Notes under the pieces: model-generated | What the model was told of the DNA's origin: nothing | What the model saw: only the letters and a program-made list of their open reading frames with translations | Database searches by the model: none | Shown: positions 1 through 10,526 of the stretch, piece after piece | How positions within the stretch are numbered: position 1 is the stretch's first letter | How the letters are laid out: the number at the start of each line of letters is the position of its first letter | Translations under genes and position numbers: made by a program | Source: Agrocybe praecox | Lineage: Eukaryota; Basidiomycota; Agaricomycetes; Agaricales; Agrocybaceae | DNA length: 64,000 nt | Assembly (NCBI GenBank): GCA_964017145.1 | Contig: OZ024847.1 | Span: 2,170,001-2,234,000, forward strand | Direction: 5' to 3'

Positions 1-1243
1 TTAGGCGGGTATTAAGCTTTATGTCACTTAAGACAGAGGAAACTTTATCCCAATACGTTTATTTAGGTTCCTCGAGAACTCTGCAAGTTAACTCAAGTCG
101 CTCAACTAACGCCAAGATGCTCAAATGACACGGTAGGTAGTCTGTTCAATAAAACCAGCTCTCGCGGAGATTTATTAGGTACCAAAGGTCGATCCTAGGA
201 GTTTGCAACTCAATGCGCGTTCCTCGAATGTGGACAACTGGGTTCTAGTTTATCTGGGGTGCTACGGTAATTTACAGGCTGCTTATATACTGCTAGGTTT
301 CGGAAAATACAGGAATACTTGGAGCGGATCGGAAATGCTCGGAAAATACAGGAAATAATATTATTGGTTAACGCTAGGTAGCTCCACTCGATGCATAAGC
401 AACCAGTAGGTACCATGCGTGTTTTTGTATACCCTCGGAAGGGTTCGTATGGTTGGGCAAGTCGCTGACTCGAGCATGACGCTCCGAGGGCGCTTATTCG
501 CATTAGCCGACGATCATTGATCGACGTCGTAGGGTCCGAAGCATCGGAGTACCGTGGTATCGTATGGATCTATAATCCTCGGCTCCACAACTGCCGTTTA
601 AGGTAACTGCGCATATCCGAGGGTCTTAAGACCATGTGTAAGCGTTCCTAGGAACTTCTCCTTTTAGGTTTATCAGCGATCTGACTCGAGCAGACGTCGG
701 CAAGTCCTAATTGACATTACTAGTGCTTGTCTCGTCGTTTGCATAGTGCCCACTATGTTCCTAGGGACCAGTAATGTACTTTGTTAATGCTAGGATCAGT
801 CCTACCGCCTTGAGTTAGCGTTCCTAGGAACGTTGGCAGTAGTTTACATGTACTTTCATATGGTGGGAACTTTTCGTTTCCATATTAGGTAGATGTGGAC
901 GCATCGCGCACTGCGTAATAATAAGTGGCTATAGCGCCGTTTAAGCTTATTATCAGCAGGCTCTAGCTTACATTCCTGATGGTTGAATATTATCCTAGGA
1001 GCCTTCGATCCTGCTGCATCGCTGTTAAAGCGTTCCACGCATTTCCGAGGAACTACTATAACTAACTCTAGCATTCGTAAGGTTCGTCCTAGGGTTCGTA
1101 GAATGGTTTCCCCTAGCCAAACATGTAGCTATCCTCGCTCTGTACTTATGTAGACTTAATAATAAACGTGTTTATTATGCCGAAAATTAAGTAGGATAGA
1201 TACTTGGTTAAAGTTCAGTCACAGCCGAACACCAGTCGTATCA
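1..1243 (-). repeat. 3' LTR of the giant Ty3 element (truncated by window edge)
   Basis: Direct repeat of 14147-15389. In element sense it starts TGATACGACTGG. Its other end is outside the window. It contains several perfect palindromes of the dispersed TTCCTAGGAA family (644-655 and 819-832) and a hairpin with AATAAA on both strands at 1159-1178. Short ORFs inside the repeat are duplicated exactly in the other LTR but look non-coding. Confidence 0.93.
1159..1178. other. LTR hairpin with AATAAA on both strands
   Basis: A 9-bp inverted repeat around a 2-nt loop (ATAATAAAC / GTTTATTAT) puts the poly(A)-type hexamer AATAAA on each strand. The second LTR has it at 15305-15324. It could give bidirectional 3'-end formation, which would suit an element transcribed on both strands; this use is inferred. 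Confidence 0.4.
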
Positions 1244-1258
1244 TCTCCCCCCAACTTA
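1244..1258 (-). other. Polypurine tract of the giant Ty3 element
   Basis: In element sense this reads TAAGTTGGGGGGAGA and touches the TG start of the 3' LTR, the expected position of the plus-strand primer. The same 14-mer recurs at 3939-3952. Confidence 0.75.
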
Positions 1259-1530
1259 TAATTCGGACTGTCCTCAGTCATACTTCGAGTTAGGCCTCTG
1301 CCGTTTTCTGGTTTTTGCTTGCCTATCAGATAAAAACTCTCGTCTTATCTTTCTCTTTGACAGGTCTTTTACTATCGGACTTAGCCATATTACTTGTAAG
1401 CTTTTCTTTATTAATTACAAGCTCATGCTATTTTTAGTTTCGAGTTCTCCGCGCCTTAAGGCCTTTGCGAATAACGAAATAAACTCTTGAGAAGTTTGAT
1501 ACGAGTCACGTCGTAATCGCTTCTGGTTCA

Positions 1531-1557
1531 GGGTCGATTTTCCCCTAGGATATAAGG
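1531..1557 (+). promoter_or_regulatory. Probable core promoter of antisense gene A
   Basis: TATAAGG at 1551-1557 lies 57 bp before the ATG at 1614. Just upstream is GGGTCGATTTT (1531-1541), which recurs exactly beside the TATA box of gene C (5201-5211), followed in both by a CCTAGGA motif. A shared regulator of the two genes is inferred. Confidence 0.5.
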
Positions 1558-1613
1558 AGGTCTGGTAGGGTTTATTCGCTAAGTCCCCCTTTTCTTTCCT
1601 TCCCTTTATCCCT

Positions 1614-3645
1614 ATGTCTACCTTTGGTAAGGCCTCGTACCCGGCCGGCTTTATCGAGTACGACGTTGACTCCTTGTCTTCTCTCGACGCCGAGAAGGCC
1701 TACTTGCTTCTCAAATCCGAGTTTGATACTCTGAACGACCTTGTGAAGCCTTTCCTTGCCTCGGTCCGTTCAAAACAAAGGGCTTTGACCATCGCCGGGT
1801 ATGCGGTCCCTGTGCTAGAGGCCATGCAACCCCACATCGTACGTCCCTTCCATTCTTTTTCTTATGTTACCATGTCCTTACACCGCCCTCATCCTTAGAG
1901 CGGTTCTTGGACTCGTCCCGAAGCTCATAAGCTCCTATGCCGGTTTCGCCTTCGATGGGCTACTGTGGCGACTCTTTGTCTCATGTTTTGTCCTCCATCG
2001 GAACCAGTAGTGGAGGTTTTCGACGAATTCTACGTTAACGGTACCCCCTCTCTGGCCACGACTGCCGAATTATGGAACCAGTGCGACGTTGGATCCGACG
2101 CCGATGAATTCTTGAACCAGTATGCCAAGATTCAAAAGCAGATTGCAACAAGGAACGCGAAGAACACGAAGAACACGAAGAACACGAAGAACGCGAAGGG
2201 TGCGAAGAAAACCTCGTCCAAAAACCCGCGCCCTAAGCCCGAGCGTCCATCCTCTTCGAAAGCTGCAACGCACGTCGTCGATTCCAGTTCCGAGGACGAA
2301 GACGCACCTCTAGTCCAGCCGGACATCGACGAGCTCGAGGGGGTATCGGAGGACGGCGCGACGCCTGTCCCTGCTCCCAGCTCCGATGGTGTCGAAGTTA
2401 GTGGCTCTCTTCTCCCTTCTATCGCGACTCTCACGCCCGTTCATTCCACTCGCTCTTCTACTCGAAAGCTCGTCTCGGAAGTCTTGCTTCCACCACCTTC
2501 TCGTATTGGCACTCTTCGCAACAAACGCGTCCACACTTCCTCGGAAGTGGCCGACGACGACCCCTCCGCGAAGCGTCCCAAACGAGGTAGTATCAAGGCT
2601 ACTCAGGACTTCGTCAAGACTGAGCCCCATACGACTCATAAGGTATGTTTTCTATTTTATTTTATTTTTCCAGTCCTTGCTCCTTATGAGCTGACTTTTT
2701 ATTTCTTAGTCGGGCAAGAAGGCAGCCGCTGAGCAGCGTGCCGCCAACCTTTCCGCCTATTCTGCTCCCCTGTCGTCCGTCATTCGATGGGACGACGTCC
2801 TAGGGTTCACTCCGCACGTCGAACCTGTAAGTCTCTGCTTCCGCAATCTTTTTCCTTTATGCTAAACGTTTCTTTTCATAGCATGCAACGGAATGCAGCG
2901 TGTGCGTTGGTCAACTCCTCGAATGTACCCCTGCCGTCTTCGGACAACTCTGCGGTACTTGTGACACCCGCCACATTACGTGCTGTGATCACAAGGCGGA
3001 GGACACAGTCCGACTCGCTCACCGCAACGCTGCCTACGAGCGCGGTACTTTTTCCATTCATCGTAAGTCCCATATTTCTTTGTCTTTCTCAAAAATCTAT
3101 TACTAAACGTCTTCTTTTTAGATCTCAAGGACCTTGTCGAGCGTGCCCGCGAATCTCGCGAACAGGAACGTCGCCTCTTGGACCTCTTTAGGTCCCAGCA
3201 GGCCATATCCATCGATCTCGAGATCCAAATGCAGCAGTTCATTCGTGACACGGTCGTTCTTTTCCCAGAAGGTCCCGGCGCTATCATCCGCTCCGCTTTC
3301 GAGGACGTGCACGTCTTTCAGGCGTTCTGCCGTCAACTCTCTGCACTGAACTTTCCTCCTTCCGACGCGGACGACCGTATCCAAACGCTCGAACTTCTTC
3401 TTCGCCGCATGCCTGATGCGATCAAGGCTCGCTTTCCACCTCGTCTTCGCACCCTGCTCGACTCGTCTCTCCCCTTCTTCCACATCCCCGTTGACGCACC
3501 TTCTACCATCGTCAATACCTCTGCTAGCACCGCCGGGTTGCCTCCGGATCAGGATGACTTGGTTATAGAGGTTCCTCGGGCGGAAGAGGACGTGGTCATG
3601 GAGCCAGTCGTTGCGAATGATGACGCAAGCGCCCCCCCTGCTTAA
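1614..3645 (+). CDS. Antisense passenger gene A: 596-aa protein with acidic/basic linker, Cys-rich motif and coiled coil
   Basis: Five exons fit with intact phase: 1614-1838, 1899-2642, 2710-2826, 2882-3062 and 3122-3645. All four introns are GT-AG and 55-67 nt. The product starts with a helical region (residues 1-75). A low-complexity part follows, with an Asn-Lys repeat from a 9-bp microsatellite near 2155-2205, an acidic serine stretch and a KRPKRG nuclear-signal-like motif. Exon 4 (residues about 363-422) has cysteines spaced C-x2-C-x6-C-x8-C-x2-C-x6-CC-x-H, suggesting zinc binding. A charged coiled coil follows. I do not recognise the family. The gene lies opposite to the retrotransposon. 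Introns on this strand cannot be spliced from element-sense RNA, so they survive retrotransposition. Nuclear and nucleic-acid-binding roles are inferred. Confidence 0.75.
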
Positions 3646-4174
3646 CTCTCCTAGAAAATCTTTTCGGTTCTATTAAATTAGAACACTATGTCTTATTCAT
3701 TTTCTAGAGTAGCGTTTTCGTAGGTCGGGGTTCTTTATATTTTTGTACAACGTATATCCCTTTTTGCGGGTTCTTTGCCCGAACGAAATTTATAATCTTT
3801 TTTCTTGTTCGTTTACTTTGCACAACATTTCTAAGAATCTCCCTTAAGTATTTCAAGAAAACTTATAAGCCCTTGAGAAACTTAAAAGAAGACGGCTCTT
3901 CCAAGTTGCTAGGATATCTCTGTTGGCTGGTAGGCCGGCTCCCCCCAACTTAAAGAAGCGACCTCCCGGTCGACCTAGGAAAATCTGATATGCCGGAGAT
4001 GCCCGTGTTTCGCTTAGCAGCACAACCAAAAACGGCTAATCATCTTCCCAGATTGGAAAAAAATGATGGCCTAATTCCGTGTGGCCGCGTGCAACAAAAG
4101 TATCCAGCGCGATCTTCCAGGGGCCCATAAAAGGTGCGACAAACGAAAGGCTGAACCTCGACGGCTCCTTGGCT
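3646..4174. other. Spacer between genes A and B with a second PPT-like tract
   Basis: No convincing ORF. At 3939-3952 it repeats the 14-mer of the true polypurine tract (CTCCCCCCAACTTA on this strand). The stretch could be a secondary plus-strand primer, or the scar of an older 3' end onto which more sequence was added. A TATA-like CATAAAAGG for gene B is at 4126-4134. Confidence 0.5.
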
Positions 4175-4897
4175 ATGTCCGTCTACCCACCCCTAGGAGT
4201 CATCTTCAACCCCCAAGCATTGTCAGATACCATGGACCAGTATCAAACTGAGGCTATGTTGTATCTGGACATACTTGACGATTTGCTAGAGACGCCTATC
4301 CAGGCTAATCCTGCTCGAGTAACGTTCCTAGGAACTGATCAACGATGGTTCGCACTTGTCAGCGCCAAACAACGCCTGGACGAAGCACTTTCCAATCCTG
4401 CCAACGGTACCGAGGAACCCCAAAAGGAGCGTAACTTGCCTCCCCTGGAGCTCATACTCAAGGTAACCGCTGCCTTGGTAAGACCAACTCGTCGTCCTTA
4501 TGTTGTATGCGAGGAGAACTCACTCCTCTTAGATGCAATTCCATCCCGACGACATCAAGTACGGCACAGAGCTTGGACACATATTCATTGACATTAGCTT
4601 TCACTGGGTGGTCATATGGTACATGAATTTCACTGCCTCGCCGATGAACGCCTGGATATGTTGTGTTTTATTCGACCACACACTTCCTAGGTGTTCCGAG
4701 CGTACTGTAATGGTACGTTATGATCGCAAGAACTGTCCTCGGATTAAATTATTAATGCAACTGGGTTTCAGTCGCGCGGCGGTTCGTGGGGGGATCGCCT
4801 TGAATCGTTCCTCGCATCCAACGCTCCACTCGCACTAACCAGCAAACTTCAGCGCATTTTCAAGTTTCGCATGTGGCACCAAGGCCAAATATCTTAG
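4175..4897 (+). CDS. Antisense passenger gene B: 197-aa protein of unknown function
   Basis: Three exons fit in phase: 4175-4462, 4533-4712 and 4772-4897, with GT-AG introns of 70 and 59 nt. The ATG at 4175 lies about 41 bp after CATAAAAGG. The product starts MSVYPPLGVIFNPQ; residues 1-96 look helical and the middle exon is aromatic and Trp-rich. No known domain is recognised. The 12-bp palindrome GTTCCTAGGAAC (4324-4335) sits in its first exon, showing that the element-wide motif also enters passenger coding sequence. An alternative is that B is an upstream part of gene C, but B has its own stop and C its own TATA box. Confidence 0.6.
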
Positions 4898-5190
4898 AAG
4901 AGTTTTTCCAGAGCGGGCTTCATTCCTAGGGTTCCAAATGCGCTTCACCGGAATGGTGAAGTTTTCATTCGATCAGTAGAGTAGTATTTGTACTGTACCC
5001 CTTTTTTTGATCGATCCACCGTTGCCCATATGCAGCCATTATGCTCCAACTCGATCCTCAATACAATTTGCACTTCCGCTCTCGTAGTCCGAGTAAAATT
5101 TTCATTGTTGTGTCTCCTCGCGCACATGTCCTCCCGAGCGGGGCCACATGGTTCCTCGGAATGACGACTCTGTTAAATTTTACCACAGCA

Positions 5191-5211
5191 CTATAAAGGC
5201 GGGTCGATTTT
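5191..5211 (+). promoter_or_regulatory. Probable core promoter of antisense gene C
   Basis: CTATAAAGG at 5191-5199 is followed at 5201-5211 by GGGTCGATTTT, the 11-mer also found at the gene A promoter. The ATG of gene C is at 5269, about 70 bp downstream. Confidence 0.55.
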
Positions 5212-5268
5212 CGAGGTCCTAGGATTCAACACCAAGGTGCTATCTTCCCGGTACACGCTTTTTCTTGC

Positions 5269-6649
5269 ATGCCCGACCTTTCTCCCAGCGTCCTCGAGGT
5301 AAAAGCTGCGGTAGGTGTGCAATACCACCTTGCCAAAGCCGAAACCATTTCCTCGGAGAAAAATGGCGAGTCAGCCTCCGCTCACTTGGCTCTCATCTGC
5401 GAGAAACTTGTAAGTGACCTTCCTAGGACCGCTCTTCTCTGCTTAACACGCTTCCCCCGACATCGCTCAGGCTCCCTGGTTCGAACAGTCAGACAATGTC
5501 TGGCTCGCTGGACAAGAGGCGTTTGACTTGGTGTTCAATCTCCGAGATTCTCTTGCAGCACTCGTACGCTTAGGCAGCGAGTATTCCAGGAGGTTCTCCA
5601 AGGAGGCCCAGTCCGTTAGCCTTCTCATCAAGTTCATCTATGCCAAGCGCACTTCTACTGGTCTCTACTGCCCCGGCGGTCCTCCATTCATGAATCTGAA
5701 GAAGAAGACTTCGTCCGAAACTGTCGAAAAAGCCACAACTGCGGACCCTGAGGTTGCAGATAATGGAGCACACACCGCGGTATGTCCATTCCTTTTACTT
5801 CCTCGGATCGTTTTGACTGACGCTTTTCGTTAGAACAAACAACGCTCTGGTCGTTTGTATAAAGAGAAGGTTGACTCGGAAGAGGTAGAGGTCGTATCTT
5901 CTACTACCTCTAATTTTGAGCTGACTTCTGACGAGGTAATGAAAACCCTATCCCCTTTCCTTATGAACCTTATTCACGCGGTGCAGGCTATGCAAGTCGA
6001 CGACGACATGGTGGAGGTGGCTTCTATTGTCAGCGCTCCCCCCGCGTCGCAGAGACGCAAAGGTAAAGGAACCAAAAGAGAGGTCCTCTCTCCCAAGGCA
6101 AGTACCTTATTTCACTTCCTAGGAAATTGGGACTGATTCATTACTCGTACCAGCCGGAGGCTTCCTCTTCCTCGAAACCTTCCAAGGCCGAGAAACGTGC
6201 TGAAACTCGCATGCTCGAGTTCGAGGACGTTCCTGGAATTGCTACAGACTCTGGATCTTACAAGAAAGCGTCCAAGTCGGTCAAGAAGAGCAAAACCAAG
6301 GATACTGTGGACAGTACGTTTTGATTTTCTCTTATGTTTTTTTTTTTTTTTTTTTTTTTTTTTTCCTCGGATACTAAATCGTCTTGCTTTAGTTACCCTC
6401 GAGAACACTATTCTTCCAAACACCTTCTCGCCTCAATCTACAGCCGTCGCTATGAACATTGCTGAGAGCATCGCTGCGAAGTTCCCTCAAAACCGCGATG
6501 TCGCTGCACTTGAGCGTCACCTTAGGTGTCTCCGGGACAGTGCTCAGGATGTTGACTACCAGATCTGGCAGTCTGTTGGGCAGCGTCAATTCATTCAGCG
6601 CCAAATCGTCTCCCTCGAGAAAGCTCAGGTTGACGCTAAAAAGGACTAG
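5269..6649 (+). CDS. Antisense passenger gene C: 376-aa protein with C-terminal coiled coil
   Basis: Five exons fit in phase: 5269-5409, 5471-5779, 5834-6097, 6154-6313 and 6393-6649. Introns 1, 2 and 4 are GT-AG. Intron 3 (6098-6153) would use a GC donor (GCAAGT), the usual non-canonical class. Intron 4 holds a run of 28 T at 6337-6364. The product has a helical N-terminal third, a middle acidic region followed by basic KGKGTKRE, a lysine-rich stretch near residue 230, and a C-terminal coiled coil ending DAKKD. No family is recognised. The stop lies 58 bp from the end of pol on the other strand, so C and pol converge tail to tail. C shares a promoter 11-mer with gene A. Confidence 0.72.
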
Positions 6650-6707
6650 TCTTATCCTTCCTAGGGTACAAGCTATATTCGAGTAGACTCATAATATATT
6701 TGTCTTT

Positions 6708-9700
6708 TTACTCATTTTCATTTTTGTTTTCTGAAGTCGATCCTCGGAGAGTCACTTCTCCTAGTATCGGGTCGTACACATCCTCGGGTCCATTCTCAAT
6801 CAAATCTAGTGCCGAAGTTGGCATATCTATCAGAGTCTGAATCGACTCAGGTAGTTCTAGATGTTCTCTAGCATAGTATGGTACTACTCTGAAGGCTCCA
6901 ATTTTATTTTGCAAGACCGCTCCATTCATTTCAGCGACTATATAGGACCCTCCCCGAGTTCGTCGTATGACAATCATCGGTCCTAGGTACCTAGGTTTCA
7001 TTTTCTTATCCAAGGATTTTTCTATGGTAGTATTCCGTACCAAAACCAAATCTCCTGGTTTAAAAACGTAGTCCTTGATGACAGCTTTGTGGTCTTGCTC
7101 ATATTTCAATAGACGCTCGTATTTATCTTGGTCTACCCTTTTGCGCATCTCATCCACATGAAGTTTATGTTTGGCGAGCGCTTTTGCTCGGAATCCAATT
7201 AACTCTTCATCTGATAAAATTCGCTCAGGAGGTTTAACCAACCAAGTAGCTTCTTGGGCGTCTAAAGGTAGAATTGGTGATGCCCCTGTTACCATGAAGA
7301 AAGGTGAACATCCTAGACGTTTCCTGACCGTTACTCTATCTGCCCACTTAATGTAAGGAAAGAACCAGAACCACTTGTTCACATCGTCTTTTCCTAGCAT
7401 TTTGTACAGCATTTGTCTGACATCCCAATGTGGTCTTTCTATAGCGCCATTGGCCTTCGAGTTATAGGGTGAAATACGAATTCCCTTAATCCCATATTTT
7501 TCCTCGAGCCATCGTGCAGCAGCTAAAAATGGTCCCCCATTGTCTGTTATGAACTCCACCATACAAGCCCATCTACAAATGATGTCTTCCCAGATCCATT
7601 GACCGATTGACTTGCCATTTTCCTTTTTCAAGGGTCTCCCTTCCATATAAGAAGATAGAGCGCACCTCCCATGGACAATATACGAGCAACCGTTCGATGG
7701 AGGAGTCATGTTGATACAGTCCGCATGCATACTTTGAAATATAGAAGGAGTATGTGTAATAGATGGTTTTATTCTTATTAATGTCTTTTGTCTTTCCTGA
7801 CAATTATGACATGTCTTAACGAACCAGTTCACATCTTTCTCCATTTCTGGCCACCAAAATCGTTCCACTAGCAACTGATTAGTCGCATAGAATCCTCGGT
7901 GCCCCACATGATCATGCGCAGCCGTCAACATGTACATCCTTTTATCTTTGGAGACCACTAATCGGTGCTTGGTTCCATCTCCCCTTCGATACAAACGTTC
8001 CTCGAATAGTATGAATCGTTTTGCTAATGTTATAAAACGTTTATACTGTTTCTCGGACATCCCTATCGGCCTGAAGGATCGATCCTTGTGCCATTCCATC
8101 ACCCAATCTAACTTGTGGTCTTGTGCTTTAGCTGTGTCCGACCTATGTTCCTCGGGATATCGTATTTTCTTAAATTCGTTTTCCTCGGGTAACATAAGTG
8201 TAGATACTAGCTGTTGCACATAAGCACATCTCTCTTCTCCTAGAGCCTCTTTATTTCGACTGATGTGTTCTTCTAGGAAAGCTTTTTCCGACATACGAAA
8301 CTCATCTGCTTTAGCAAGCTCTTCTGAAAAGTCTTCGACGTCTCTAGCAATGCCCTCGTACTCATCGTCTTTTTCTATTAGACTAATGAAAGATTCTAAT
8401 GGTAATGGTTCAGAAACCTCCTGTAGATATCCTCCTCGGGAATCTATCTTATCTTTGAAGGTCTCGGTTTCCAACGGCATAGGCCCATTAGGATCCGCAA
8501 ACTCTATTTTGATGGGCGCTTCTGGCTCCATTTCCTCGGAACCAGCCTCCCTTAAGGGTGGATCATTGGGCTGCCTTGGCCTCCTAGAGAGTCCATCAGG
8601 CCCGAATGTCTTTCCTGGTACATGCCTTAGAGTAAAATGATACATCCCAATTTGATCGATCCAGCGATTGATTGTAGCATTAGGCATAAGATCGGGATTG
8701 CGAAGCATTCCAGCGATATACTTAGCATCCGTCTCGACAATCAACTTTCGGACTCCAATTAAATGTTTTCTATTTTTCTCAAGTGCTAATTTGAGTCCGT
8801 AGAGTTCTCGCTTAGGCTGAGAGTATCTAGCTTCGTGTTCTTCCAAGGACTGAGATCCAAAGGTAACATAGTAGCGTTTCCTAGGATCTTGACTATCCTC
8901 TTGGTAGATGTACCAGCCTGCTGCAATATAAGAAGTGTCCACTGCTAGTACTATATCTCCCTGACCATGATAGTCTATAGGCTTTAAGCACTGAGCATCT
9001 CGGACCCCTTCCTTCATTAACTGCATACTCTTTTCTTGATCAGGACCCCATTCGAAAGGTACTCCTGCTCGCATTAGCTTGTGGATGTGTTTTGCACGAT
9101 CTGCAAACCTAGGAATATATGCTCTCAATACTCCGCAAGTTCCATAGAAGGAGCGCACATCCGACACATTTTTCAAAGGTCCCCAATCGAGGATAACCTT
9201 AACTCGACTCTCAGTAGGCTTACGTCCATCCGAGGAACATAAGTGTCCTACTACTTCTACAGCATCTGCGCATATGACGGTTTTATACCCGGAGAAAGTT
9301 CCTCCAGAGTATTTCATCCGTTGTATAATTCGATTTACATTTTGCAAGTGTTCCCAAACGAATTTCCTAATGCCAGGATTCTCGGGTAACACTTCATAGG
9401 TCCCATCCTCATTTTGGTAACGAGAGGCCGGTCCTCGGAAACCTACGTCGTCGATATATGGACTTGTGTACTCAGGAATTTCATCCTGTAAGATATGGGT
9501 TACATCGTCATGGAATATAGGTACTGAGTTTGTCCAACCCATTGGTAAGGTGGTTAACCTAAGCGCTCCAAAGGGTGATTGGAAAGTGGTAAGATCCCTA
9601 GAGCTTTCAGCTAAAGTTCTCTCATCATATCCAACGTACAAATCTCCCATCCCAACACAAGCACGTCCACAAAAGTGAATAGCAAGTTCTTCCGCAGCTG

Positions 9701-10526
9701 GTGGGACTCCTGAGTGCGCTATAGTAACCGCGTTCAAAGGTTCCAAGCTTTGGACTATTCGAAGACTTTTCCCATCTTTCTTTAATACAGCAAACCACCT
9801 CGAACGATAGGACGAACACGAAGGTTCCATTACTCCACTTTTCAACTTGGATCGGATTAATTCGCAAAGTGGCTCGTATAACCCTGGTGAAATCGGAATA
9901 TTTTTAAATACCCAAGGAGTGTGTTCTACCGTAGGCATAATGACTGGTGGAAAGAACTCTTCCTTGAATTTTCCTCTTTCCGAATCATCCCAAGCGAAAG
10001 CTTCGTTCTGGTTCATAAGTAGCTCGTGTATTGATTTCCGTTCCTCGGACCACAGAAAGTCCCCTTCGTGCTTAGCGTCAAAGGCTTTCATGCGTTCCTC
10101 GGTGTACCTTCCTGTTGGTTGGAAGTCTGGTGGATTAACACTTAAGGGTGGCATATCCTGCAATGGATCCCCTTTAATATTTCGATGGATTCTCAAGTTT
10201 TCTGGAAGTTCAGTGTAAACCGGTCGGACTTTCTTGTCTACCGGTTTGTACTTTTTTCCTAGGAAAACTGAAGCGGAAGGTTCATTCTCTTTAACCTCTG
10301 GTTTAATATCTTGTAGATAAATCTGGAACTTTCTTTTGTCCGCAGTCTCTACATGCTCGCTATCTACTGCTCTTGACAAGAAAACATTTCTTAGGCCATC
10401 CTTGGAAAATGCTTTCTTATCCACCTGTGTCGTATACGATTCTATTTTTATTTCTCCGGTTTTATGATCATATTCAAAAACAACTGCCGCCTCTCCCTGG
10501 TCTTCCAGTTCATTAAGGCAATTTAA
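6708..10526 (-). CDS. pol: Pol polyprotein (reverse transcriptase, RNase H, integrase) of the giant Ty3 element
   Basis: One open frame of about 1270 codons. RT has the polymerase motif YIDDV preceded by the TLPMGWTNS region. RNase H follows (LAVDTSYIAAGW), then an H-H-C-C zinc motif ending CHNCQERQ. The integrase core has its D, D and E in ADC, TDNGGPF and ANGAIERPH. The tail is a basic GPY/F-like region; I see no chromodomain, unlike the other two LTR elements here. The frame has no ATG near its start; its first possible start at 10424 is GTG. It is open back to the slippery site at 10526-10532, so it is probably made only as a Gag-Pro-Pol fusion through a -1 frameshift. It makes and inserts element cDNA. 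Confidence 0.95.
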   Translation of the reverse strand, partial: LNCLNELEDQGEAAVVFEYDHKTGEIKIESYTTQVDKKAFSKDGLRNVFLSRAVDSEHVETADKRKFQIYLQDIKPEVKENEPSASVFLGKKYKPVDKKVRPVYTELPENLRIHRNIKGDPLQDMPPLSVNPPDFQPTGRYTEERMKAFDAKHEGDFLWSEERKSIHELLMNQNEAFAWDDSERGKFKEEFFPPVIMPTVEHTPWVFKNIPISPGLYEPLCELIRSKLKSGVMEPSCSSYRSRWFAVLKKDGKSLRIVQSLEPLNAVTIAHSGVPPAAEELAIHFCGRACVGMGDLYVGYDERTLAESSRDLTTFQSPFGALRLTTLPMGWTNSVPIFHDDVTHILQDEIPEYTSPYIDDVGFRGPASRYQNEDGTYEVLPENPGIRKFVWEHLQNVNRIIQRMKYSGGTFSGYKTVICADAVEVVGHLCSSDGRKPTESRVKVILDWGPLKNVSDVRSFYGTCGVLRAYIPRFADRAKHIHKLMRAGVPFEWGPDQEKSMQLMKEGVRDAQCLKPIDYHGQGDIVLAVDTSYIAAGWYIYQEDSQDPRKRYYVTFGSQSLEEHEARYSQPKRELYGLKLALEKNRKHLIGVRKLIVETDAKYIAGMLRNPDLMPNATINRWIDQIGMYHFTLRHVPGKTFGPDGLSRRPRQPNDPPLREAGSEEMEPEAPIKIEFADPNGPMPLETETFKDKIDSRGGYLQEVSEPLPLESFISLIEKDDEYEGIARDVEDFSEELAKADEFRMSEKAFLEEHISRNKEALGEERCAYVQQLVSTLMLPEENEFKKIRYPEEHRSDTAKAQDHKLDWVMEWHKDRSFRPIGMSEKQYKRFITLAKRFILFEERLYRRGDGTKHRLVVSKDKRMYMLTAAHDHVGHRGFYATNQLLVERFWWPEMEKDVNWFVKTCHNCQERQKTLIRIKPSITHTPSIFQSMHADCINMTPPSNGCSYIVHGRCALSSYMEGRPLKKENGKSIGQWIWEDIICRWACMVEFITDNGGPFLAAARWLEEKYGIKGIRISPYNSKANGAIERPHWDVRQMLYKMLGKDDVNKWFWFFPYIKWADRVTVRKRLGCSPFFMVTGASPILPLDAQEATWLVKPPERILSDEELIGFRAKALAKHKLHVDEMRKRVDQDKYERLLKYEQDHKAVIKDYVFKPGDLVLVRNTTIEKSLDKKMKPRYLGPMIVIRRTRGGSYIVAEMNGAVLQNKIGAFRVVPYYAREHLELPESIQTLIDMPTSALDLIENGPEDVYDPILGEVTLRGSTSENKNENE

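Noticed and set aside
210..1074. Two ORFs (97 and 72 codons) repeated exactly in both LTRs
   Set aside because: They are simply copies within identical LTRs; composition is not protein-like and no start context or motif supports them.
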